A stretch of DNA of 64,000 bases, from positions 3,038,001-3,102,000 of the forward strand of contig NZ_CP064782.1 in the NCBI RefSeq assembly GCF_018905915.1, given 5' to 3'. Below, in pieces: positions 18,887-29,188 of the stretch. The stretch comes from Azospira inquinata. GTDB taxonomy: Bacteria; Pseudomonadota; Gammaproteobacteria; Burkholderiales; Rhodocyclaceae. A program made the translations under genes and the position numbers. Each line of letters opens with the position of its first letter. Positions within the stretch are counted from its first letter, which is position 1. The notes below the pieces were generated by a model, which was not told where the DNA came from, ran no database searches, and saw only the letters and a program-made list of their open reading frames with translations.

Positions 18887-21469
18887 ATGCGCTTCGACAA
18901 ATTCACCACCAAATTCCAGCAAGCCCTGTCCGATGCCCAGAGTCTGGCCGTGGGGGGCGACAACCAATTCATCGAGCCCCAGCACCTCTTTCTGGCCCTT
19001 TTGAACCAGGAAGAGGGGGGCAGTGCCTCCCTGTTGTCCCGGGCCGGGGTCAATGTGCCGCCCCTCCGGGCCGCCCTGGAACAATCCCTGCAACGGCTGC
19101 CCAAGGTGGAAGGCACGGGCGGGGACGTGCAGGTGGGCCGGGATTTGGCCAATCTCCTTAACGTGACGGATAAGGAAGCCCAGAAGGCGGGGGACGAATT
19201 CATCGCCTCGGAAATGTTCCTTCTGGCCCTCACCGGGGACAAAGGGGAAGCGGGACGGCTGGCCAAGCAGTACGGTCTGCAACGCAAAGCCCTGGAGGCG
19301 GCCATTGGGGCCGTGCGGGGCGGCCAGAACGTGAACAGCCAGGAAGCGGAAAGCCAGCGGGAAGCCCTGAAAAAATACTGTATCGACTTAACCGAACGGG
19401 CCGCCCAGGGCAAGCTGGACCCGGTGATTGGCCGGGACGACGAAATCCGCCGGGCCATCCAGATTCTGCAACGGCGCTCCAAAAACAATCCGGTGCTGAT
19501 CGGGGAACCGGGGGTGGGCAAGACCGCCATTGTGGAAGGGCTGGCCCAGCGCATCATCAATCATGAAGTGCCGGAAACCCTGAAAAACAAGCGGGTGCTG
19601 GTGCTGGACATGGCCGGCCTGCTGGCCGGGGCCAAGTACCGGGGCGAGTTCGAGGAACGGCTGAAGGCCGTGTTGAACGACATCGCCAAGGAAGAGGGCC
19701 GCATCATCCTCTTCATCGACGAAATCCATACCATGGTGGGGGCCGGCAAGGCGGAAGGGGCCATTGACGCGGGCAATATGCTCAAACCGGCCCTGGCCCG
19801 GGGTGAGCTCCACTGCATCGGCGCCACCACCCTGGACGAGTACCGCAAGTACATTGAAAAGGACGCGGCCCTGGAACGGCGCTTCCAGAAGGTGCTGGTG
19901 GATGAACCCAGCGTGGAAGCCACCATCGCCATTCTGCGGGGCTTGCAGGAAAAGTATGAACTGCACCACGGGGTGGAAATTACCGACCCGGCCATTGTGG
20001 CGGCGGCGGAGCTTTCCAACCGCTACATCACCGATCGTTTCCTGCCGGATAAGGCCATCGACCTGATCGACGAGGCCGCCGCCCGCATCAAGATGGAAAT
20101 CGACTCCAAGCCCGAATCCATGGATAAGCTGGATCGGCGCCTGATCCAGTTGAAGATCGAGCGGGAGGCCATGAAAAAGGAAACGGACGAGGCCTCCAAA
20201 AAGCGTCTGGCCCTGATCGAGGAAGAAATCGGCCAGTTGCAGAAGGAATACTCGGACCTGGAAGAAATCTGGAAGGCGGAAAAGGCCCAGGTGCAAGGCT
20301 CCGCCCACATCAAGGAAGAGATCGACAAGCTCCGGGCGGAAATCGCCAAGCTGCAACGGGAAGGCAAGCTGGATAAGGTGGCCGAGCTCCAATACGGCAA
20401 GCTGCCCCAGCTGGAAGCCCAGTTGAAGGCGGCGGAAAAGGCCGGAGATGGCCAGGCCAAACCCAACCGGCTGTTGCGCACCCAGGTGGGGGCGGAAGAA
20501 ATCGCCGAGGTGGTGTCCCGGGCCACGGGCATTCCCGTTGCCAAGATGATGCAGGGGGAACGGGACAAGCTCCTGAAAATGGAAGACCGGCTGCACCAGC
20601 GGGTGGTGGGTCAGGACGAGGCCGTGCGCCTGGTCTCCGACGCCATTCGTCGCTCCCGGGCCGGGCTTTCCGACCCCAACCGGCCCTATGGCTCCTTCCT
20701 CTTCCTGGGCCCCACCGGGGTGGGTAAGACCGAGCTGTGCAAAGCCCTGGCCGAGTTCATGTTCGATAGCGAGGAACACCTGATCCGCATCGACATGAGC
20801 GAGTTCATGGAAAAGCACTCCGTGGCCCGGCTCATCGGCGCGCCTCCGGGATATGTGGGCTACGAAGAAGGGGGCTACCTCACCGAGGCGGTGCGGCGCA
20901 AACCCTATAGCGTCATCCTGCTGGATGAGGTGGAAAAGGCCCATCCGGACGTGTTCAACGTGCTGCTCCAGGTGCTGGACGACGGCCGCATGACCGACGG
21001 TCAGGGCCGTACCGTGGATTTCAAGAACACGGTGATTGTCATGACCTCCAACCTTGGCAGCCAGATGATCCAGCAGATGTCCGGGGATGATTACGGCGCC
21101 GTCAAGGTGGCGGTCATGGCCGAGGTGAAGACCTACTTCCGCCCCGAGTTCATTAACCGGATCGACGAAGTGGTGGTCTTCCACGCCCTGGACGAAAAGA
21201 ACATCGCCCGGATCGCCAAGATTCAGCTGGGCTACTTGGAAAAACGCCTGGCCCAGATGGAAATGGGCCTGGATGTTCAGGATTCCGCCCTGGCCGAACT
21301 GGCCAAGGCCGGTTTCGACCCGGTGTTCGGCGCCCGCCCCCTGAAACGGGCCATCCAGCAGTTCATCGAAAACCCCCTGGCCAAGCAAATCCTGGAAGGC
21401 AAATTTGCGCCCAAGGACACCATCCGGGTGAGTTGCGAGAACGGGGTGATCAGCTTCGCCAAAGCCTAG
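18887..21469 (+). CDS. clpB: ATP-dependent disaggregase ClpB
   Basis: The 860-residue hexameric Hsp100 chaperone that pulls proteins out of aggregates together with DnaK. It has the N-terminal Clp_N repeats (1-150), AAA domain 1 with Walker A GEPGVGKT at 206-213 and Walker [13 protein letters not shown], the long coiled-coil middle domain (about 400-525, [25 protein letters not shown] region), AAA domain 2 with GPTGVGKTE near 606 and [12 protein letters not shown], and a C-terminal D2-small domain. The ATG at 18887 is chosen over upstream in-frame codons because the RpoH promoter occupies 18824-18850 and an AAGGCGG ribosome site precedes it. Heat-shock control follows from that promoter. A strong terminator lies 40 bases after the stop. 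Confidence 0.97.
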   Translation: MRFDKFTTKFQQALSDAQSLAVGGDNQFIEPQHLFLALLNQEEGGSASLLSRAGVNVPPLRAALEQSLQRLPKVEGTGGDVQVGRDLANLLNVTDKEAQKAGDEFIASEMFLLALTGDKGEAGRLAKQYGLQRKALEAAIGAVRGGQNVNSQEAESQREALKKYCIDLTERAAQGKLDPVIGRDDEIRRAIQILQRRSKNNPVLIGEPGVGKTAIVEGLAQRIINHEVPETLKNKRVLVLDMAGLLAGAKYRGEFEERLKAVLNDIAKEEGRIILFIDEIHTMVGAGKAEGAIDAGNMLKPALARGELHCIGATTLDEYRKYIEKDAALERRFQKVLVDEPSVEATIAILRGLQEKYELHHGVEITDPAIVAAAELSNRYITDRFLPDKAIDLIDEAAARIKMEIDSKPESMDKLDRRLIQLKIEREAMKKETDEASKKRLALIEEEIGQLQKEYSDLEEIWKAEKAQVQGSAHIKEEIDKLRAEIAKLQREGKLDKVAELQYGKLPQLEAQLKAAEKAGDGQAKPNRLLRTQVGAEEIAEVVSRATGIPVAKMMQGERDKLLKMEDRLHQRVVGQDEAVRLVSDAIRRSRAGLSDPNRPYGSFLFLGPTGVGKTELCKALAEFMFDSEEHLIRIDMSEFMEKHSVARLIGAPPGYVGYEEGGYLTEAVRRKPYSVILLDEVEKAHPDVFNVLLQVLDDGRMTDGQGRTVDFKNTVIVMTSNLGSQMIQQMSGDDYGAVKVAVMAEVKTYFRPEFINRIDEVVVFHALDEKNIARIAKIQLGYLEKRLAQMEMGLDVQDSALAELAKAGFDPVFGARPLKRAIQQFIENPLAKQILEGKFAPKDTIRVSCENGVISFAKA

Positions 21470-21507
21470 GAGGCTTTGGGAGGCCCTGCCGGGGACGGTG
21501 GGGCGTT

Positions 21508-21548
21508 AAAAACGGCGGGTTCCGAAGTTTCGGGTCCGCCGTTTTTTT
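21508..21548 (+). terminator. intrinsic terminator of clpB
   Basis: AAAAACGGCGG (21508-21518) pairs with CCGCCGTTTTT (from 21536), with an inner stem TTCCGAA/TTCGG, followed by a run of seven T. It also separates clpB from the AT-rich gene beyond. Confidence 0.88.
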
Positions 21549-21572
21549 AGGAGAAACTGTTGAGTATATGAG

Positions 21573-23135
21573 CTATTTTGGTGACTTTTCTCCAGTGCTT
21601 ATAGGGGGCTCCTGAGTTGCGTTTAATGATTCGTTTGCATCTAATCCGCTTTTTACACTGTCTCCCTGTGCTGCCAGTGATTTTTCGTTTTTTTCCGTGA
21701 GGGTCTGCGCAATAGAGGAAAAGCCGGGAATTTTTGAGAGTACATCAAGAGATTTTGAGAGTTTTGAACTGTTTTCAAGAACTTCCATTAAGGGGTGGTC
21801 TGCTTTGTTGTAATCTGTAATCAGTTTTCCGGGGTTTTCTGAACTTACTTGTAGTACGTTATAAAGTAGTTTGGTCCATAGTTCATTTCTTACTGGACTA
21901 TCCTTGGGTAAGGACTCGATTTGATGAGATAGCCCGGAAAATGTCTTCCCTAGTACAGCCTTATGCGTGTACTCTTCAATGAGTCTCTTGGATAAGTTAA
22001 TTTTTTTTGCATATGAGTACGCAAGCCATAGGATGGGAAAATAGAGGGGTAAGATGGATATTATAAGGTGGGGGGTGTCTTTTATGACGCTCGTCAGTTC
22101 CTTGTTTTTTAATGCCAGTAAATATATGTCAATTAAGAATGGAATAAGTGAGGCCGCCACAAGGAGTCCAATTGTTGTTTTGAAGGTGCTTTCAAATCGT
22201 TTGAGATCTTTCTTTTCTTCGCCTGTTTTGCTCTCATAAGCAGCGCTCAATCCAGCCGCAAGCCCTCCTGGAAGTAGGTTTTTAAGCTCTATGGTGACGG
22301 AATCTATCTCCGCTTTTGCAGAGGAAATAATTTCTTTGACGTTTTCTTCCCGCTGGGCTATGGAATTGTTGTGGGCGTCTTCTATTATTTTTGTCTTGTT
22401 GTCTATGATGTCTTGAAGGGTTTGTATTTCTAGCGATAAGGCTTTGTATGTATTCTGTAGCTCATCTTTTATGCCGTTTGTGTGACTAATTTTCCCGTCT
22501 TCTGTTTTAATGTCTTCCCCGTATATTTTTTTATATAAATCTTCTATATCCTGCTTTCGTTTTGATGATTGAGAAAGTAGTCCATTGATAGATGCGGAGT
22601 TTGATTCTGCGTTTTCTAAGAGTTTTTCTAATTTTTGGGTATCTTCGGGAATGTTCTTTGTCTTTTCGAGGTGGTCGAGGATGGTTTGTTTTGACGCCTC
22701 AATGCTAACAATGACTTCGCTAATTTTCTTTTGATCGGCAATTGAGTTTGTGTGCAGCTGTATGACTTCTTGTATTTTTTCCCCTAATTTGGTGTTCGTG
22801 TCTTTTGTGGTTTGTTGTAGTTCCTTTAGTTTGGATACGTCTTCCTCTACACCTTTTTTAAGCGATTCTTGTAGGGATAGTATTTCATTAATCGTTTTTA
22901 ACGAGCTTTCTGCGGCAGCTTGATGCTCGGTCGTTTTAAGGGCCGCAGTTCTTGCGGACTCCTCAAGGTCGGATGTCTTTTGCTTTAATAAAACTTCTAG
23001 ATCGTTTATTCTTGGAATCGTCTCCTCTCTGTTTGCTTTGCCTTTTGTTTCGAGGGAAATGTTTCCTATCTTAGCTGCGATTTCGTTCTTAAATTGCTCG
23101 AAGTCATCCTTCTTGAGGTAGCCCAGGAAATCCAT
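21573..23135 (-). CDS. AT-rich orphan gene: long coiled-coil protein with two membrane helices
   Basis: A 520-residue protein of unknown function. Residues 1-285 are almost pure charged heptad helix (coiled coil). A short conserved-looking LLPGGLAAGLSAAY block follows at 287-300. Two membrane helices lie at about 320-342 and 357-376. Then comes a soluble part with an RLIEEYTHKAVLGKTF motif (about 384-399), and a disordered Ser/Gly tail. This resembles scattered accessory membrane proteins with coiled coils and no known role; that comparison is from memory. Codon and base use are clearly AT-rich between GC-rich neighbours clpB and the PaiB gene, a sign of horizontal transfer. No integrase, repeat or partner gene is beside it. 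A signalling, envelope or defence role is possible but not shown. Confidence 0.8.
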   Translation of the reverse strand: MDFLGYLKKDDFEQFKNEIAAKIGNISLETKGKANREETIPRINDLEVLLKQKTSDLEESARTAALKTTEHQAAAESSLKTINEILSLQESLKKGVEEDVSKLKELQQTTKDTNTKLGEKIQEVIQLHTNSIADQKKISEVIVSIEASKQTILDHLEKTKNIPEDTQKLEKLLENAESNSASINGLLSQSSKRKQDIEDLYKKIYGEDIKTEDGKISHTNGIKDELQNTYKALSLEIQTLQDIIDNKTKIIEDAHNNSIAQREENVKEIISSAKAEIDSVTIELKNLLPGGLAAGLSAAYESKTGEEKKDLKRFESTFKTTIGLLVAASLIPFLIDIYLLALKNKELTSVIKDTPHLIISILPLYFPILWLAYSYAKKINLSKRLIEEYTHKAVLGKTFSGLSHQIESLPKDSPVRNELWTKLLYNVLQVSSENPGKLITDYNKADHPLMEVLENSSKLSKSLDVLSKIPGFSSIAQTLTEKNEKSLAAQGDSVKSGLDANESLNATQEPPISTGEKSPK

Positions 23136-23242
23136 AGTCGTCTCGTAGAAAAAATTTTTGAGGAAATTATCAAAAGATAAACGTAGCTATCTATGTATCA
23201 TTTTTTTAAAGATGCATAAAGTTGCTTGTAGCATAGCTAAAA

Positions 23243-23851
23243 TCACCGAACTAAATTTTTTGCGTTACGCAAATGCCTTCTAACCCCCTCCCGATCCCTC
23301 TCATTCCGGTTCTGGCTCATTTTCCATTTGCCCTGTAATTGGGTAACCGCTAATTCAATACCCACTACCGCCTTGATTTGAGCGTTCAAATAGCCTTCTG
23401 GGGCGTCTTCCTGTTGCCAGGGGCGGGGCTGGGTGGCTTCCTGCTGGGTGGTGAGAGCGGAGAGTAATTGGCGTAGGGCCTGGGGCTCGGTGATGATGTG
23501 GAGGGGGCCCTGGGCTTCCACCACGGCGTAGTTCCAGGTGGGGGCAACCTTGCCGTGTTCCTGTTTGCTGGGATACCAGTTGGGGGTGATATAGGCGTTG
23601 GGGCCCGTGAATACGGCCAGGGCTGGGATGTCTGGGTTAAAGCGCTGCCATTGGGGGTTGGCCCGGGCTAGGTGGCCCCGCAGCACCCCCTGGGGCGCGC
23701 CTTCCCGGGGCGTGGGGTCATAGAGCAGGGGCACGGGGCTGAAGTCCAGGCCCTCCGGCCCCAGGGTGACCAGACTGGCCAGGGGGTATTGCCCCATCAA
23801 TTCCGCCAGGGTGGCCGGGTCGCTTTCACGAAAATGGCTGGGGTTGTACAT
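23243..23851 (-). CDS. PaiB-like FMN-binding protein
   Basis: A 202-residue member of the PaiB/FMN-binding split-barrel family, known in Bacillus as a negative regulator of sporulation and protease genes. The N-terminus MYNPSHFRESD, the VPLLYDP block, GHLARANPQW, FTGPNAYITPNWYPSK and VPTWNY-like APTWNYAVVEAQG are family signatures. It probably binds flavin; a regulatory role here is only by analogy. Its start lies 8 bases after the stop of the glycosyltransferase gene, so the two are likely co-transcribed. The last 25 residues are basic (RNERDREGVRRHLRNAK) as in family members. The downstream region becomes AT-rich. Confidence 0.88.
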   Translation of the reverse strand: MYNPSHFRESDPATLAELMGQYPLASLVTLGPEGLDFSPVPLLYDPTPREGAPQGVLRGHLARANPQWQRFNPDIPALAVFTGPNAYITPNWYPSKQEHGKVAPTWNYAVVEAQGPLHIITEPQALRQLLSALTTQQEATQPRPWQQEDAPEGYLNAQIKAVVGIELAVTQLQGKWKMSQNRNERDREGVRRHLRNAKNLVR

Positions 23852-23859
23852 GGGCGGGC

Positions 23860-24999
23860 CTAAGGGGCGAGGGGGGTGAGATGGGGAAAGCGCCGCTCCA
23901 ATGGTTGGCGGGCGGTGATTGCCTCCGCGCTTCGCCCCTGGGCCTGGAGCCAGGCGCTGAGCCGTTCTTCATCTTCCGGGGTCTGGTCATCCGCTGCCCT
24001 GGCCTGTTCCAGGTGGGTCAAGGCTTCTTCTCGTTGTCCCAATTGCCATTCGGCCTGGGCCAGGAGGGAGAGGGCGGGGTGGTGGTAGGGGTGGAGGGCC
24101 AGGGCCTGGCGGGCGGTGGCGGCGGCCTCCGCCGGGGCGCCGTCCTTGAGTAGGGCCTGGGCCTGGGCGGTGAGGGCCTGGATACGGGGCACCAGCTCCC
24201 GATCCAGGTGCCAGCGTATGCCCCGCTGGGCGAATTCCCGGGCGTGGTGGGGGTGGGCCTGGTGGTCCGGGCGCAGCTCGTAAAAGCAGGTGTGGGCGTT
24301 GTTGCTGGCCCAGGTCATGTTTTTCAGCTCATTGAAGAGCAGCCGGTCTTCTCCCGTGCCGTCGTCAAAGGCGGCCAGGGACCAGAGGGGCAGGTAGAAG
24401 AGGGTGGCTTCCCGGTCCAGAAGCAGGTTGCTGGGGCTGACGAAACCGCCGTAGCGTTCTGCGTTAATGCCCTTGCCCGGCCCCAAGGAATCCCATTCGT
24501 CCGGGCAGAGGGGCCAGCCGGTGACCTGATCCACCATCCAGCGCAGGGAGAAAGCCCATTGCTTGCCCGCTACAGCGGTGAGCAGGCTGGAAAGGTGGTT
24601 GCCGGCGTACCAGTCGTCGTCATCCAGATAGGCCAGATAACGGCTGTTGGCGGCAAAGGAAAGAATGGTGCGCAGGGCGCCGCTGTAATGGTTGCTGAAC
24701 AGCCCCCCGTGGCGCTTGGAGGTGGAATAGCCCGGGTTGAAAAGATAGAGGCTGACCTTGGCCGGGCATTCCGCCACCAGTGTATCCAGCAGGGATTCCA
24801 GACCGGGTTCCGCCTTATCCACCCCGATAAGGAGCTGGATGCGGCCGTCCATATCCTGGTGAAAGACGGAGCGGGCGGCCCGCAGCAGGCTGGGGCGGCC
24901 CGTGGTGGGCAGGATGACGGCCACGTCAAAGGGCCGCTGGGCGTCTTCTCCGTGGGTCAGGGGCTGGAGCAGGGAAGTGGGGGCGGGGGCGATGGGCAT
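23860..24999 (-). CDS. family 2 glycosyltransferase with C-terminal TPR region
   Basis: A 379-residue protein with a GT-A glycosyltransferase fold: DVAVILPTTGRPSLLRAARSVFHQ (about 25-48) is the nucleotide-sugar binding start, and YLAYLDDDDWYAGN (Asp126-129) is the metal-binding acidic motif. After about residue 280 come TPR-like helices (AEAAATARQALALHPYHHPALSLLAQAEWQLGQREEALTHLEQA). Such fusions often modify surface structures, but the acceptor is unknown. The start is uncertain: the frame is open far upstream with a low-complexity Pro/Arg-rich translation, and ATG codons at 25044 and 24999 lack good ribosome sites. I use 24999 because the domain begins shortly after. The PaiB gene follows after 8 bases. 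Confidence 0.8.
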   Translation of the reverse strand: MPIAPAPTSLLQPLTHGEDAQRPFDVAVILPTTGRPSLLRAARSVFHQDMDGRIQLLIGVDKAEPGLESLLDTLVAECPAKVSLYLFNPGYSTSKRHGGLFSNHYSGALRTILSFAANSRYLAYLDDDDWYAGNHLSSLLTAVAGKQWAFSLRWMVDQVTGWPLCPDEWDSLGPGKGINAERYGGFVSPSNLLLDREATLFYLPLWSLAAFDDGTGEDRLLFNELKNMTWASNNAHTCFYELRPDHQAHPHHAREFAQRGIRWHLDRELVPRIQALTAQAQALLKDGAPAEAAATARQALALHPYHHPALSLLAQAEWQLGQREEALTHLEQARAADDQTPEDEERLSAWLQAQGRSAEAITARQPLERRFPHLTPLAP

Positions 25000-25172
25000 G
25001 GGGTAGCAAAAGAAAGCCCGGCGGGGCCGGGGCGACGGAGCCATTGTACGACAGGGGAATAGGCGGGCAAGGGGCGGGGGCCTTTGCCGGGCGGTGTTAG
25101 CCCTTGGGGGAGGGGAAAGCTCCTTGGGCCGGGGAAGGGGGTTGCCGTTTTTCGTTGCGGCGAACGGTGCAC

Positions 25173-25198
25173 AAAAAAGCCGGAGCAAGGCTCCGGCT
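25173..25198 (-). terminator. intrinsic terminator of the third chemoreceptor gene
   Basis: AGCCGGAGC (25178-25186) pairs with GCTCCGGCT (25190-25198) around a 3-base loop. On the minus strand the stem is followed by six T (A-run at 25173-25178), about 75 bases after the receptor stop. Confidence 0.82.
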
Positions 25199-25270
25199 GG
25201 GGCGGGGGGGGCTGTTCCGACCCCCGTCTTTCGGGGGAGGGGACGGGGCGGCCGACTTTTAGCCTGGGCG

Positions 25271-26920
25271 TTAAGCCACCCGGAAGCCGGAAATGGCCTG
25301 GTGCAGCCGTTCCGCCAGGGCGTGGAGCTGGTCACTGGCCTGGCTCACGCTCTGGGTGGCGGCGTGGGATTCCTCCGCCGTGCCGGCGATCCGTTCCATA
25401 TTCTGGGCGATGTCCGTGGCCGCGTGCTGTTGTTCTGCCACGGAGGCGGAAATTTCATCCACCCCGTGGGCCGAGCCTTCCACCGCCTGGCGGGCGTGGG
25501 TGAGCTTGCTTTCCACCGCTTCCGCCAGTTCCCGGCTGGCCGCAATAGCCTGTTCCCCGGCGCTGATGGCGGTTTGAACGGCTTCGGACTGGGCGCCGAT
25601 GGCATGGGTGACCGCGTCGATTTCCCCGGCGGAGTGGCCGGATTTTTCCGCCAGCTTACGCACCTCGTCCGCCACCACGGCGAAGCCCCGGCCCTGTTCC
25701 CCGGCTCGAGCGGCTTCAATGGCCGCATTGAGGGCCAGCAGATTGGTCTGGTCGGCGATTTCCTTCACCTCCTGGGTGAGGCCGGAAATGGAGCGGGTGG
25801 AGGCCACGAAGTCCCCCACCTTGTGGGCGATTTCTTCCATGATCCGGGAAATTTCCTGGATTTCGTCCGCCAGCCGGGTGACCGCCGCATTGCCTTCCTG
25901 GGATTTGTCCACGCTTTCCCGGGCCTGGCGATGCACGTCCTGGGCCGTGTCCGCCACGGTGGTAATGGCCACGGTGAGTTCTTCCACGGCGGCGGCACTG
26001 CTGGCCACCGCATTGTTTTGCTGTTCCGAGACGGTGGAGAGGGAGTCAGTGGATTGGGAAATTTCCCGGGCCGAGGCGGTGACCTGTTCGCTGGACTGGC
26101 GTACTTCCCCAATCAGGGTCTGGAGCTGGCCGATCATGGCGTTGAAGGACTGGGCAATGTGGCCGATTTCATCCTGGCGCAGCACCGGCGCCCGCTGGGT
26201 CAGGTCGCCGCTACTGGAAATGCGGTCCATGGTCTGGCCCAGGCCGACGAGGGGAGCGGTAATGGAACGGACGATGATTAAGGCGATGACCCCCAGCAAC
26301 ACCAGGGCCGCCAGGGTGGTTAGGAAAAGACCGATGCGCACCGTGCCGTAAACGTCCGCCGCATTGGCGTTTTCTTCCCGGTTAAGGCGTAGGGCCTCGT
26401 CTCCCAGGTCGGTCACCAGCTTGTCCACCGCCTGGGTGGGCGCCCGGTCTATGCCTTTGACCTGCTTATCCACTGTACCCGCCGGGTCGGCGCTGCTCCG
26501 GTCGTAATGGTTCAGGGCGCTGCGGTAGGCCGGGCCCAGCTTGGCGAAGGTCTCTTCCACCGCAGCCACCTGGATACGGTTTTCCAGGTGCAGGGCGGCC
26601 ACATTGGCTTGCAGCTTATTTAGCCGATCCGTGACCTGGGCTTCCTGTTCCCCGAATCCCTTCAGGTATTTTTGAAAGGCTTCCGGGTCCTTGCCCCGGA
26701 GCAGGATGTTTTTCCACTCCTGAACCTGAATCTTGAAATGGACCTGGGCGGCCCGGGCATTATCCACGGCCTCCAGCAGTTGCTGGCGCTGACGGCCGCT
26801 TTGCTGAAAAAGATTGTCCAGGGCGCTGATCTGCCAATAGGCAAACAGGCTGATGGCGGCGAGCAGGACGATGGCGACGAGAGTCAGGCCGTAAAGGCGG
26901 TGACGGATGTGGAGCTGCAT
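25271..26920 (-). CDS. methyl-accepting chemotaxis protein with helical periplasmic sensor
   Basis: A 549-residue chemoreceptor: helix 1 at about 8-30, an all-helical periplasmic region up to about 190 ([46 protein letters not shown] sequence, a four-helix-bundle sensor), helix 2 near 195-217, HAMP, and a complete signalling domain with tip [30 protein letters not shown]. The [12 protein letters not shown] segment resembles receptors with 4HB sensors in other betaproteobacteria. The start at 26920 is preferred over a more distal in-frame ATG because GGGGGAAAAC sits right before it. It ends SGFRVA with no tether. A GGDEF sensor gene lies 168 bases upstream on the same strand. Confidence 0.92.
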   Translation of the reverse strand: MQLHIRHRLYGLTLVAIVLLAAISLFAYWQISALDNLFQQSGRQRQQLLEAVDNARAAQVHFKIQVQEWKNILLRGKDPEAFQKYLKGFGEQEAQVTDRLNKLQANVAALHLENRIQVAAVEETFAKLGPAYRSALNHYDRSSADPAGTVDKQVKGIDRAPTQAVDKLVTDLGDEALRLNREENANAADVYGTVRIGLFLTTLAALVLLGVIALIIVRSITAPLVGLGQTMDRISSSGDLTQRAPVLRQDEIGHIAQSFNAMIGQLQTLIGEVRQSSEQVTASAREISQSTDSLSTVSEQQNNAVASSAAAVEELTVAITTVADTAQDVHRQARESVDKSQEGNAAVTRLADEIQEISRIMEEIAHKVGDFVASTRSISGLTQEVKEIADQTNLLALNAAIEAARAGEQGRGFAVVADEVRKLAEKSGHSAGEIDAVTHAIGAQSEAVQTAISAGEQAIAASRELAEAVESKLTHARQAVEGSAHGVDEISASVAEQQHAATDIAQNMERIAGTAEESHAATQSVSQASDQLHALAERLHQAISGFRVA

Positions 26921-27088
26921 GTTTTCCCCCGAGATCGAAATTGGAGCAAGCAATCTTCTACAGGTGCGGCGTTCCTGCGGTGTCCGGCCTGGGCCGGTTG
27001 ATTTTGCTCTTCTTATGCCGTCGGGTTGGTACGGGTGGCGCCGACCGTTCCAACGGGTGCTGTTTGACCCAATTATCCCGGAATTGGT

Positions 27089-29059
27089 TTAGCTTAGGGC
27101 CGGATTTTTTGCCGCCCCCGGGCCAAAAGCCCAGCGATAGCAGCCTTTGCCCGCCCGTTTGGCCTGATACATGGCATCATCCGCCCGCTGGATGCAATGC
27201 TCCAGATCCGGGTCATCATCCGGGTAGAGGGCAATGCCGATACTGGCGCCGATGCAGGGGGTTTTGCCCGCCAGGGGAATGGGCTGATGGATGCGCTCAA
27301 TGAGGCGCTGGGCTTGTTGTTCCAGCCCTTCCCGGGTGGGGACGCCCCCGGGGCTGAGCACCAGAAATTCGTCGCCCCCCAGGCGCACGATCAAATCATC
27401 GGCCCGCAGGCAGCTTTTCATGCGTTGGGCGGTTTCCTGCAATACCCGATCTCCGGCGTTGTGGCCCAGGGTGTCGTTGATGCCCTTAAATCCATCCAAG
27501 TCCACGTAGAGGATGCCCGTCTTGGCCCGCTGTCGGGCCATGGCGGCGGTAATGGAGGGAATAGCCTCCGCTAGGGAGGCTCGGTTGGGCAGGCCGGTGA
27601 GGGTGTCGAACAGGGCCAGGTGGGTGATCCGCTCCTCCAGTTCCTTGCGCTCCGTAATGTCCCGGAACACATTCACCGCCCCCGTAATGCGCCCTTCCTG
27701 GCGGATGGCGGCCACGTTGTATTCCACGGGGAAAGGCTGGCCATCTTGGCGCCAATAGACATCGTCCTTGATCTGGCGGCTGAGGCCATCCGCCAGGGTC
27801 TGGTGAATAGGGCAGTCTTCCGGGGCGTAGGCCTCGCCCCCCGGATAGTGATGGTGGGTGATGGGATGCAGGAGCCAGCCCAGGCCTTCGTTCTCTCCCC
27901 AGCCGAACATGCGCCGGGCCGCCGGATTGACGAAGATGACCCGGCCCTCCCGATCCACGCCGCAAATCCCTTCCCCCGCCGAGGTGAGGATGGATTCTCC
28001 CAGTTGTTGGGCGTGGCGGGCTTCCGCCACGGCCTGTTGCAGCTTGGCCGAGTACTCCCGTTCCTGGCGGTGCAGGGCTTCCTGATCCGCCTCCTGGCGC
28101 CGCCAGCTGCGGGAGATGACCCCGGCCACGGCCCAGGAGGCCACAACAAAGCCCAGGGCGGTCAGCAGGGTGTTGCGGCTATCCCGCTCCCATTGGCTCA
28201 GATAATCGGACTCAGCCAGTCCTACGACGAAATAAAGGGGAAAGCCCCGGATGTGGCGAAAGTGGAAGCTGCGGTAAATACCATCCACCCCGGAACGGGT
28301 ACGGTAATAGGCCTCTTCCTTACCTGAATGGAGCAGGCCAAATAGCTCCGGGGAGGGGGTGGTCGCCCCGGCACTGGCCCCCCGGGAATCCGCCTTGGTA
28401 TAGCGGGCGATGAGGGCATCCTGTTCCCACAGGCCGATATTGCCCTTGTCTCCCAGATCCACCTGGGAAAACATGGCGAGAAAATAGTCGATCCCCACCG
28501 CCACATGCACATCCCCGGCAAAGCGTCCCTGGGGATCGTTTAAGCGGCGGCTCAGGGTAATCATCCACTTTTGCGCCGCCCGACCCATGACCGGCCGGGA
28601 AATCACCAGGCCCGCGCCGGGGTCGGTTTTCATGCGGATAAACTGGGGCCGGTCCCCAATGCTGGCCCGGGCGACTTTTATATCCTTTACCCCATAACGA
28701 ATAATGCCCTGGGCGTCTGCCACCCGCAGCCCCAGGGCCTCCGGCAGCCGGGCGTCCTGGCGGGCGAGGAAGGCGTCCATCTCCTGTTCCCGGATGCCAC
28801 CCCGGGCGATCTCCCGCTCTGCCTCATCCCGTACCGTCTGCAATACCAGGTCGATTTTGCCGAACACCCCCCGTAGGCTCTCTTCCAGAATGCGGGAATA
28901 GTTGGCGGTCAATACCCGGGCCTCCTGCTCCTCATTGGCCCGCCCCTGCATCACAATCACCACCGCCAGGGCCAGCACAAAAATATCCGCTAATCCCACC
29001 CCCAACCAAAGCAGATGGATCACACGACGACGTCGAGGAGAAGGAGCGGCGAGGGACAT
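27089..29059 (-). CDS. diguanylate cyclase with dCache sensor, PAS and GGDEF
   Basis: An inner-membrane c-di-GMP synthase of 656 residues. A first helix (HLLWLGVGLADIFVLALAVVIVM) is followed by a periplasmic double-Cache-type sensor (about 45-285, with IGDRPQFIRMK and LVISRPVMG motifs). Then come a second helix (LLTALGFVVASWAVAGVIS), a short coiled coil, a PAS domain (about 340-460, ILTSAGEGICGVDREGRVIFVNPAARRMFGW) and a C-terminal GGDEF domain with intact RLGGDEF near residue 580. There is no EAL domain. The ATG at 29059 lacks a strong ribosome site; an in-frame TTG at 29089 is an alternative. The ligand is unknown. Confidence 0.92.
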   Translation of the reverse strand: MSLAAPSPRRRRVIHLLWLGVGLADIFVLALAVVIVMQGRANEEQEARVLTANYSRILEESLRGVFGKIDLVLQTVRDEAEREIARGGIREQEMDAFLARQDARLPEALGLRVADAQGIIRYGVKDIKVARASIGDRPQFIRMKTDPGAGLVISRPVMGRAAQKWMITLSRRLNDPQGRFAGDVHVAVGIDYFLAMFSQVDLGDKGNIGLWEQDALIARYTKADSRGASAGATTPSPELFGLLHSGKEEAYYRTRSGVDGIYRSFHFRHIRGFPLYFVVGLAESDYLSQWERDSRNTLLTALGFVVASWAVAGVISRSWRRQEADQEALHRQEREYSAKLQQAVAEARHAQQLGESILTSAGEGICGVDREGRVIFVNPAARRMFGWGENEGLGWLLHPITHHHYPGGEAYAPEDCPIHQTLADGLSRQIKDDVYWRQDGQPFPVEYNVAAIRQEGRITGAVNVFRDITERKELEERITHLALFDTLTGLPNRASLAEAIPSITAAMARQRAKTGILYVDLDGFKGINDTLGHNAGDRVLQETAQRMKSCLRADDLIVRLGGDEFLVLSPGGVPTREGLEQQAQRLIERIHQPIPLAGKTPCIGASIGIALYPDDDPDLEHCIQRADDAMYQAKRAGKGCYRWAFGPGAAKNPALS

Positions 29060-29188
29060 GGGCGCAAAGGTAAGGAAAATCCTACCCAAGGATAGCGCCC
29101 CTGGCTGGTGCTTAGCTGACCTTGGTCAAATGCTGGTGGGGAATGCGAAGCGAGGGAGGACTTGATTCGGCGTTGGGGCTTGGGGGAT

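Noticed and set aside
19388..21388. 666-codon open frame opposite clpB
   Set aside because: Antisense shadow; no recognisable domain and no ribosome site.
21573..23135. Prophage remnant next to clpB
   Set aside because: Only one AT-rich gene is present, with no integrase, phage structural gene, att-like repeat or tRNA beside it.
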